From NCBI GenBank assembly GCA_019313095.1, contig JAFDBU010000283.1, forward strand, positions 1 to 5,353: a stretch of 5,353 bases of DNA, given 5' to 3'. The notes beneath the pieces are model-generated. The model made no database searches, was not told the DNA's origin, and saw nothing but the letters and a program-made list of their open reading frames with translations. Shown piece after piece: positions 1 to 4,921 of the stretch. Positions within the stretch are counted from its first letter, which is position 1; each line of letters starts with the position of its first letter. Position numbers and translations under genes: made by a program. Origin of the DNA: Deltaproteobacteria bacterium. GTDB taxonomy: Bacteria > Desulfobacterota > Desulfobulbia > Desulfobulbales > BM004.

Positions 1-146
1 CTTTCACAATTTTAAATGCCAGCCGGCTGTTTCTTTCCTTAGGAAAACCAGAAACTGAATATAATCCTTGCCGGACCTCTTGAGAATTATTATCGTCCTT
101 GGCAGTCAAGTAGCAGAATGTCCTGGTAAAATACTGCCTTGGCTTT

Positions 147-164
147 TATAAAATCGATTTTATA
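147..164. promoter_or_regulatory. 18-bp perfect palindrome, candidate operator upstream of rubrerythrin
   Basis: TATAAAATCGATTTTATA reads identically on both strands over 18 bases, with its centre between 155 and 156; symmetry breaks at the next base on each side. It lies in the AT-rich leader of the rubrerythrin gene. Its centre would fall near -50 if transcription starts about 7 bases after the TATAAT at 193-198. A dimeric regulator could bind here, for example a peroxide- or iron-responsive one given the downstream gene. However, the sequence does not match the PerR or Fur consensus well enough to name a regulator. AT-rich DNA makes short palindromes common, but 18 bp without a mismatch is long. 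Confidence 0.45.
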
Positions 165-192
165 TAGAAAAATTGGTGTCCCGGCGTGAACC

Positions 193-198
193 TATAAT
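193..198 (+). promoter_or_regulatory. candidate -10 element of the rubrerythrin promoter
   Basis: TATAAT matches the sigma-70 -10 consensus exactly and lies 85 bases before the rubrerythrin start. No good -35 is found at 16-18 bases upstream (AAATTG at 170-175 is poor; TTGGTG at 173-178 is only 14 bases away). If real, the promoter may depend on an activator or be set by the palindrome at 147-164. This is an inference from the consensus only. Confidence 0.35.
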
Positions 199-271
199 AC
201 ATTAGACCCGTAATCCCATTTATGCTCATTCATTACAGTTTACGAATCCGCCATAAAATAAACTTAAAGTC

Positions 272-279
272 AAGGAGGG
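272..279 (+). promoter_or_regulatory. strong ribosome binding site of rubrerythrin
   Basis: AAGGAGGG ends four bases before the ATG at 284 and is nearly a full complement of the 16S rRNA tail. It fixes the rubrerythrin start and predicts high translation. It contrasts with the weak or absent sites of several other genes in the window. Confidence 0.85.
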
Positions 280-283
280 AAAT

Positions 284-778
284 ATGAATACAACAGATAA
301 AAACCTGGCTGAGTCGTTTGCAGGTGAATCACAGGCCAACAGAAAATATCTTGCTTTTGCCAAAAAGGCAGAACGGGACGGCTATCCTCAGGCGGCAAAA
401 CTTTTCCGGGCTGCGGCTGCAGCTGAAACCGTCCATGCCCACGCCCACCTCAGGGCAATGAACGGCATCCGCTCCACCAAGGAGAACCTGCAGGAGGCCC
501 TGGCAGGCGAAACCCATGAATTCAAACACATGTATCCCGATATGATTAAGGCCGCAGAAGAAGAAGGTCATAAGGCAGCGGCACGGTCATTTACCTACGC
601 CAATGAAGTTGAAAAGGAACATGCGGCTCTGTACCAGAAGGCCCTTGATAACATGGACAACATGGAGGAGTGCGATTATTACATCTGTTCTGTTTGCGGC
701 CATACCCATGAAAAAGAAGCACCGGAAAAATGTCCGGTATGCGGCGCCAACGCCAATGCCTTTTTTAAGGCTGATTAA
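284..778 (+). CDS. rbr: rubrerythrin (diiron peroxidase with C-terminal rubredoxin-like domain)
   Basis: Cytoplasmic non-haem iron protein that reduces hydrogen peroxide to water using electrons passed through its rubredoxin-like centre, protecting anaerobes from oxidative stress. Residues 1-125 form the ferritin-like four-helix domain. The seven expected diiron ligands can be placed at E15, E48, H51, E76, E79, E110 and H113 (ExxH at 48-51 and 110-113). Residues about 130-164 carry CxxCG twice (C135/C138 and C150/C153), the FeS4 site. At 164 aa it is shorter than the classical Desulfovibrio protein of about 190 aa but has the same domain order and no missing ligand. The start is set by a near-perfect ribosome binding site. 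The gene appears to be monocistronic and its stop overlaps the convergent DUF1566 gene by four bases. Regulation may involve the palindrome at 147-164. Confidence 0.96.
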   Translation: MNTTDKNLAESFAGESQANRKYLAFAKKAERDGYPQAAKLFRAAAAAETVHAHAHLRAMNGIRSTKENLQEALAGETHEFKHMYPDMIKAAEEEGHKAAARSFTYANEVEKEHAALYQKALDNMDNMEECDYYICSVCGHTHEKEAPEKCPVCGANANAFFKAD

Positions 779-1806
779 AAACTACTGTCCTTATTTCTGC
801 ATGCGGCCACCGGCCAGAGATGAAAGGTTTTTTCCTGCTTAAAGCCTACGCCGGTGGCCCCTTTATTGAGATACAGGGCCCAGGCCCAGTCCGGTTCAAA
901 AAAGCTGGTGGTTGATGACCAGTAAACATCCCTGACATTTTTAAAAGGATGGTCCAAGGGTAGAGCTGGAGTGTGACGGGAACAGTCAACAAGAGATTCC
1001 AGTTCATTAATGGTTGGCAGCCTCCAGCACTTGAACGGTTCAGGCAACGATATTTCAAGATTTTTGACATACCGCAGGGTTTCGGACCAGGCCAGTGTAT
1101 TATTATTACCGATGTCGGCATCCTGCAGCCAACTTAGGCCCGTAAGCCTGTCCAGGACAACATGCTGCTTAACAACAAAGCGGGACTCAGGCCAGACTCC
1201 CCCGAGCTGCAGCTCACCATCCTGTCCGGTACCCGGGCACACCACCTTGTTGCCACCTGTATCATAGCAGTGCTTCTGTCCGGTTGCAGCTACTACGCCA
1301 TTACCCAGGCCGCATACAGGCCAAAACAGATAATATTGGTCTTTACGGCCAAAGAACATACGTGCGCCCTCCATATGGATATACCAGGCATAGCATGAAT
1401 CCATGGCGGACGTGGTTGAAGTCCAGTACCAGCCCAGAAAGACATTTTCAAAAGGATGATCCGGCGGCAGAGCTGGTTTTCGCGTGTTAAATGCCATGAG
1501 GCTTCGGAGTTCTCTCCGATTCGGCAGCCGCCAGTCGGTCCGACCTGCAAATTTTTCACGGTTCATCCGAAGGATATAGTCGAGCGCTTCCTGCCAGGTC
1601 ACGGGAAACTCTGCAGGATTGGCATTCTTCAACCAGTGCAGACCGGTAAGATTGTCATGCACCAGTTCACCTTTAACAGCAAACCGGACTGCAGGCCATG
1701 GAATACCGGATTGGAACTCACCGTCCTGTCCTGAATCCTGACAGGGAATAATTTTACCATTCATATCGTAACAGTCTAGCTGTCCGGTCCAGAGATATAC
1801 GCTCAT
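775..1806 (-). CDS. two-module DUF1566 (Lcl C-terminal-like) protein, function unknown
   Basis: A 343-aa protein built from two tandem copies of one module, starting at residues 7 and 175 (period 168). Each copy opens with TGQxxCYDxxGxxxxC and GQDGE, then LTGL(H/S)WL, WRLP (92-95 and 261-264), ALPxDHPFxNV and YW(T/S)STTS, and ends in WPV (162-164 and 331-333). These are hallmarks of DUF1566, the C-terminal domain of Legionella Lcl, whose fold is thought to be C-type-lectin-like; the biochemical role is not known. Each module has a Cys pair ten residues apart (C12/C22 and C180/C190). No signal peptide or membrane segment is visible, although many relatives are exported. The ATG is the only sensible start: an in-frame TAA lies seven codons upstream and there is no ATG/GTG/TTG in between. 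The Shine-Dalgarno is poor. The family call is confident; the function is not. Confidence 0.88.
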   Translation of the reverse strand: MSVYLWTGQLDCYDMNGKIIPCQDSGQDGEFQSGIPWPAVRFAVKGELVHDNLTGLHWLKNANPAEFPVTWQEALDYILRMNREKFAGRTDWRLPNRRELRSLMAFNTRKPALPPDHPFENVFLGWYWTSTTSAMDSCYAWYIHMEGARMFFGRKDQYYLFWPVCGLGNGVVAATGQKHCYDTGGNKVVCPGTGQDGELQLGGVWPESRFVVKQHVVLDRLTGLSWLQDADIGNNNTLAWSETLRYVKNLEISLPEPFKCWRLPTINELESLVDCSRHTPALPLDHPFKNVRDVYWSSTTSFFEPDWAWALYLNKGATGVGFKQEKTFHLWPVAACRNKDSSF

Positions 1807-1892
1807 TTTTTCAGGGTCAATGGGTTACCTTTGAAAACTTCAAAGCATTATGAGGTCAGCGCAAAATATGAAAGCAAATAATCATGAAATTC

Positions 1893-1922
1893 TTGTTAAT
1901 ACTTTTAAAGTTAATGTATAAA
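1893..1922 (+). promoter_or_regulatory. candidate sigma-70 promoter for the hydrolase-sirtuin operon
   Basis: TTGTTA (1893-1898) and TATAAA (1917-1922) are separated by 18 bases, a plausible -35/-10 pair about 75 bases before the hydrolase start. The spacer contains the odd-centred palindrome ACTTT-T-AAAGT (1901-1911), where a repressor could sit. A second TATAAA lies at 1939-1944. The region is very AT-rich, so matches by chance are likely. It is shared with the divergent DUF1566 gene, whose own promoter I could not define. Confidence 0.3.
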
Positions 1923-1988
1923 CACATTCAGCAATATGTATAAATAATTTCAAAAAACAAACCGATCTTTTTTTGTACCATTTTACCT

Positions 1989-1992
1989 GGAG
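1989..1992 (+). promoter_or_regulatory. ribosome binding site of the alpha/beta hydrolase
   Basis: GGAG within CCTGGAGAAC lies six bases before the ATG at 1999, a normal spacing. It supports the chosen start. Confidence 0.65.
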
Positions 1993-1998
1993 AACAAC

Positions 1999-2829
1999 AT
2001 GGCCGAAACGTTATATGATTACAGCAAACTAGACCTGCCGGAAGTACTGCAGGCAATATTTCATCCACGTCCGGAAGCTGAGAGTACGGTGCCCCCGCCG
2101 GACGCAGTTGATAATAGCATAGCGGTTGATGAAGGGGTACAGCTGCATGCCCGGTTCCATCTGGCTGCCAAGGAAGATCCGAACATTCTTTTTTTTCACG
2201 GCAACGGTGAAATTGTCAGCGATTATGACACCATCGGCCCTTTTTATAACAAATACGGCATGAATTTCCTGGCTGCTGATTACAGGGGCTACGGCAGAAG
2301 TACCGGCACCCCGACTGTCACGAACATGCTGTTAGATTCGCAATTTATCTTTGAAGCCGTAAAGAACTGGCTTGCAGCAGCAGAGCACACCGGGCCCCTG
2401 CTTATCATGGGGCGTTCTCTTGGATCCGCAGCAGCGCTTGAGTTGGCTGCAAACCATAATGCTGAAATAGCAGGAGTCATAATTGAAAGCGGCTTTGCCA
2501 CTACCCTCCCTCTGCTGCTGAATCTCGGAGTTGATGCAAGCCGGTTGGGAGTTACCGAAGAGGACGGTTTTCGCAACGTCCGCAAAATATCCTCGGTTGA
2601 TAAACCTACTCTTATTATTCATGGCCAGTATGATGAAATCATTCCGGTAAATTCCGCTGCTATTCTCCAGGCCCAGTCATCAGCCCGTATAAAGGAATTA
2701 CAGATTGTCCCCGGTGCCTCGCATAATACTGTTATTGCCAACGCCGGGGAAATTTATTTCTCCGTCATCAAGCGGTTTTGTGACAAGATTAGCGGCATTA
2801 AGGCCAAAAGAAGGAGAAAATACAACTAA
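1999..2829 (+). CDS. alpha/beta hydrolase, serine hydrolase of the Bem46/ABHD13-like type
   Basis: A predicted cytoplasmic serine hydrolase of 276 aa with a complete catalytic apparatus. The oxyanion-hole strand FFHGNGE is at 65-71, followed by DYRGYGRSTG at 94-103. The nucleophile elbow GRSLGS (138-143) carries S140. The acid is D212 in HGQYDE (208-213) and the base is H242 in GASHN (239-243). The HGN...DYRGYGxSxG signature is typical of the Bem46/ABHD13 branch, whose bacterial members mostly have unknown substrates; an ester, thioester or acyl group is likely. There is no signal peptide and the tail is basic (KAKRRRK). The ORF ends nine bases before the sirtuin start and in the same reading frame, so the two genes are almost certainly co-transcribed. 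The specific substrate cannot be read from the sequence. Confidence 0.9.
   Translation: MAETLYDYSKLDLPEVLQAIFHPRPEAESTVPPPDAVDNSIAVDEGVQLHARFHLAAKEDPNILFFHGNGEIVSDYDTIGPFYNKYGMNFLAADYRGYGRSTGTPTVTNMLLDSQFIFEAVKNWLAAAEHTGPLLIMGRSLGSAAALELAANHNAEIAGVIIESGFATTLPLLLNLGVDASRLGVTEEDGFRNVRKISSVDKPTLIIHGQYDEIIPVNSAAILQAQSSARIKELQIVPGASHNTVIANAGEIYFSVIKRFCDKISGIKAKRRRKYN
2812..2816 (+). promoter_or_regulatory. AGGAG inside the hydrolase 3' end, too distant to be a standard site for the sirtuin
   Basis: AGGAG lies 22 bases before the sirtuin ATG at 2839, too far for a normal Shine-Dalgarno. No better site is seen closer, so sirtuin translation probably relies on ribosomes finishing the hydrolase (stop 2827-2829) and re-initiating nine bases later. 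Confidence 0.3.
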
Positions 2830-2838
2830 CAACTGATC

Positions 2839-3570
2839 ATGCCTGAAGACCTCTTTGATAAAGCCGCTACCCTTCTCCTGGAATCACGTAATGCAGTGGC
2901 TCTTACAGGTGCCGGCGCTAGCACTGAAAGCTCCATTCCTGACTTCCGCGGCAAAAATGGCCTGTGGTCCCGTTACGACCCGATTGAATATGGAACTTTA
3001 GGGGCTTTCAGGGCGAATCCTGAAAAGGTGTGGCTTATGCTTGCCTCACTTCTGGATATAGTTGATGCAAAACCGAACAGGGGTCATACAGCACTTGGTA
3101 CCCTTGAGCGGCAGGGGTTGTTATCTGGCATTATCACCCAGAATATCGACGGCCTGCACCAAAAAGGCGGCAGTAGAAATGTGATTGAATTCCATGGAGC
3201 ACTTGACTCGTTCTCCTGCCTCAATTGCGGCAACAGTCATGACCTTACTTTTGTTAAAGGTCTTGTACCTCCCCCGTATTGCTCCTCCTGCAATGCCATT
3301 CTCAAGCCGGATATTGTTTTTTTTGACGAATGCATACCCGATTCTGTCCTGACCCGGACAGAACAGATGCTGGCCCCGGTTGACCTGCTGCTTGTTGTCG
3401 GCACTTCATGCCAGATACAGCCGGCAGCAAGCATACCATTTATAGTGCATAACAGGGGGGGACAAATTATTGAGATCAATAGGGAGCCGGTGCTCAAAGA
3501 GATGGCGTCTGTTACACTGAAGGGAAGTTTCGCAGCAGTGATGGAAAAACTGGTCAAACGAATAGCGTAG
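2839..3570 (+). CDS. cobB: Sir2-family NAD-dependent protein deacylase (sirtuin)
   Basis: Removes acyl groups from lysines using NAD+, yielding nicotinamide and O-acyl-ADP-ribose; known bacterial targets include acetyl-CoA synthetase. At 243 aa it has the normal bacterial length and all core motifs: GAGAST (24-29) with PDFRG (34-38) for NAD binding, TQNIDGLH (100-107), catalytic H119 in FHG, four zinc cysteines C127/C130 and C148/C151, GTS (188-190) and EIN (212-214). The Tyr-Arg pair that marks class III desuccinylases such as E. coli CobB is not seen in the expected stretch (about 62-76, rich in Leu and hydrophobics). This region resembles the Thermotoga-type (class U) deacetylases more. 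The usual F-G-E motif is FFDE here (161-164). The gene is the second of a two-gene operon with the alpha/beta hydrolase. The start lacks a good ribosome site; the only in-frame codon upstream before the stop that could initiate is CTG at 2833. The symbol is by family only. Confidence 0.94.
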   Translation: MPEDLFDKAATLLLESRNAVALTGAGASTESSIPDFRGKNGLWSRYDPIEYGTLGAFRANPEKVWLMLASLLDIVDAKPNRGHTALGTLERQGLLSGIITQNIDGLHQKGGSRNVIEFHGALDSFSCLNCGNSHDLTFVKGLVPPPYCSSCNAILKPDIVFFDECIPDSVLTRTEQMLAPVDLLLVVGTSCQIQPAASIPFIVHNRGGQIIEINREPVLKEMASVTLKGSFAAVMEKLVKRIA

Positions 3571-3623
3571 GATACCTGTCAGCATCAAAAAAATCATCAA
3601 GAATATGCTATACGGGGCAGTCC

Positions 3624-3980
3624 CTATGTGGAAATACCCTTCTCGCTCAAAATAACTATCCGGTCAATGTGCTTGAGAAAATTCTTTTTAACGGTCTGCG
3701 GAAGAGGTGTGAGAAACTGGACCCCCATACCGGGTCTCTGGTAGATGCTTTTTTCCCTGTTCCAGACTACGAGTGCGGCAACCTCAACTTCATGTTGATC
3801 CCCGGCGGGAAATATCAGATTCACATGAGTACCTACCGGAGCGGGCGAGGTAGTATTAATGAACATACCATCCATTGAAATATCTTTGCTGCAGGAAATC
3901 ATATAATCCCCTGCATGGATGAAGTCCACTCTGAAGTCCACAGGAAAACGCTTGATTATTCTTCTGTCTCTTGTAGCCAT
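3624..3980 (-). CDS. single-domain PilZ protein, predicted c-di-GMP receptor
   Basis: A 118-aa protein consisting of one PilZ domain. The two c-di-GMP-binding motifs are present: RxxxR at R7-R11 (RIIKR) and DxSxxG at D33-G38 (DISMDG). The later part, PVGTHVNLIFP (48-58), VVWN (71-74) and PGMGVQF (83-89), matches the pattern of the TIGR02266-type PilZ domains frequent in myxobacteria and other deltaproteobacteria. No signal peptide or second domain is visible, so it probably acts in the cytoplasm by docking on a partner such as a motility, secretion or polysaccharide component; the partner cannot be deduced here. ATG at 3980 is the start because an in-frame TAA lies three codons upstream. The only purine-rich stretch (ACAGG) abuts the ATG, so the ribosome site is weak. 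The gene converges on the sirtuin with a 53-base gap. Confidence 0.93.
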   Translation of the reverse strand: MATRDRRIIKRFPVDFRVDFIHAGDYMISCSKDISMDGMFINTTSPAPVGTHVNLIFPAGDQHEVEVAALVVWNREKSIYQRPGMGVQFLTPLPQTVKKNFLKHIDRIVILSEKGIST

Positions 3981-4060
3981 CCTGTTTTACCAAATGTCTC
4001 TTTCATTTTATTTGCGAGCTCACCTGGTATCATCTTTTGGTACTGCAATTTCAGATAAAT

Positions 4061-4072
4061 TAATAATTATTA
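4061..4072. promoter_or_regulatory. 12-bp AT palindrome in the divergent PilZ / Mut7-C control region
   Basis: TAATAATTATTA is a perfect 12-bp palindrome lying about midway between the start codons of the divergent PilZ and Mut7-C genes (gap 3981-4150). The surrounding DNA is so AT-rich that this could be chance. I found no convincing -35/-10 pair for either gene in this stretch. Confidence 0.2.
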
Positions 4073-4150
4073 TTTTCAATATGATTAGTTACTATTAAGT
4101 TTTTAAGAGAATAGCAAGTGGTTTATCAGGAATCTTTCTTAGTATAGAAT

Positions 4151-4921
4151 ATGCCTTCTGTCACATTTATATTTCATGATTATCTCAGGGAAATGCTTAA
4201 AAAAAAGCACCGTTCAGAGTACTCCCTGCAGTATGACTCCGTGCGGAAGGCTTCCATCAAAGATGTCATTGAGTCACTTGGAATTCCGCACCCTATTATA
4301 GGGAAACTGACTGTTAACGGGCGGGAAATTGATTTCAACTATATTCTGCAGCACAGGGATATTGTGGAAGCAAGCCCCTTAACCGCACCGGCAAATCCAT
4401 TCATTCCCACAACTCTGCGACCTGAAACCTTGGACAGGATTTCTTTTGTCGTTGATGTAAATGTCGGGAAACTGGCATTATTCCTCAGGATGCTAGGCTT
4501 TGATACAGTATACGATATCGGTTTTCGGCATGGGAAACTGGCTGATATCGCTGCCTCTGAAAAAAGGATCCTTCTGACCCGGGATACCTCGCTGCTCAAA
4601 AGGAAGATTGTCATCCATGGTTATCTGCTGCGGGAGCAGAACCCTATGGGGCAGCTGATTGAAGTTATACACCTCTATGATCTCGGCAGCATGATAAAAC
4701 CCTTGAGCAGGTGCATTCCCTGCAACGGTCGCCTGGTGCCTGTTGACAAGGAGACAGTTCTTGAACGTCTGGAGCCCTTGACCAGAAAGTATTACGAATC
4801 GTTTCACCTCTGTGAGCAATGCAACAGAATATACTGGCCGGGATCACATCAGGAACAAATTGTGCTCTTTGTCCGAAGGGTCCTTAAGGCAGTCAATCAG
4901 GATGCCTTATCAGGTGATTAA
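4151..4921 (+). CDS. Mut7-C RNase-like protein with N-terminal ubiquitin-like (ThiS/MoaD-fold) domain
   Basis: A 256-aa two-domain protein. Residues about 1-80 fit the Mut7-C ubiquitin-like domain: an initial strand SVTFIFHDYL, then GIPHPIIGKLTVNGREIDF (44-62) and a closing HRDIVEASP (68-76). It has no terminal Gly-Gly, so it should not act as a sulfur carrier. Residues about 96-245 are the Mut7-C domain, a PIN-fold predicted RNase named after C. elegans MUT-7. Acidic residues sit at D102 (FVVDVNVGKLALFLRMLGFD), D118/D122 and D145 in LLTRDTSLL, and a zinc ribbon is formed by C188/C191 and C221/C224. The biochemical role in bacteria is poorly known. The start is limited by an in-frame TAG two codons upstream. 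No Shine-Dalgarno is present at normal distance. A later ATG at 4193 would remove the first strand of the ubiquitin fold, so it is less likely. The stop shares TTAA with the ABC gene. Confidence 0.9.
   Translation: MPSVTFIFHDYLREMLKKKHRSEYSLQYDSVRKASIKDVIESLGIPHPIIGKLTVNGREIDFNYILQHRDIVEASPLTAPANPFIPTTLRPETLDRISFVVDVNVGKLALFLRMLGFDTVYDIGFRHGKLADIAASEKRILLTRDTSLLKRKIVIHGYLLREQNPMGQLIEVIHLYDLGSMIKPLSRCIPCNGRLVPVDKETVLERLEPLTRKYYESFHLCEQCNRIYWPGSHQEQIVLFVRRVLKAVNQDALSGD

Noticed and set aside
20..46. Terminator of an upstream gene from CAGCCGGCTG (20-29) or TTTCCTTAGGAAA (34-46)
   Set aside because: The first has no room for a loop. The second is a short AT-leaning stem with no T-run after it.
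147..164. PerR or Fur box
   Set aside because: The palindrome is even-centred with a TCGA core and does not fit the odd-centred TTATAATNATTATAA or the GATAAT repeats of Fur closely enough to name it.
846..1734. Several open frames opposite or offset to the DUF1566 gene (for example 1010-1267 and 1456-1734 on +, 846-1121 and 1293-1559 on -)
   Set aside because: The DUF1566 frame has clear family motifs throughout. The others show no motifs, have low-complexity or Ser/Pro-rich translations, and lack ribosome sites.
2289..2622. Minus-strand frames inside the alpha/beta hydrolase gene
   Set aside because: They lie fully antisense to a gene with an intact catalytic triad and show no recognisable domain.
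2827..2841. Programmed stop readthrough or a recently split fusion gene between hydrolase and sirtuin
   Set aside because: The shared frame and TAA CAA context are suggestive, but both proteins are full length for their families and the sirtuin has a proper ATG. Coupled translation is the simpler reading, so this is kept only as part of a finding.
3571..3623. Terminator between the convergent sirtuin and PilZ genes
   Set aside because: The best pairing is AGCAT (3581-3585) with ATGCT (3605-3609), five bases with a 19-base loop. An A-run lies within the loop and there is no terminal T-run on either strand.
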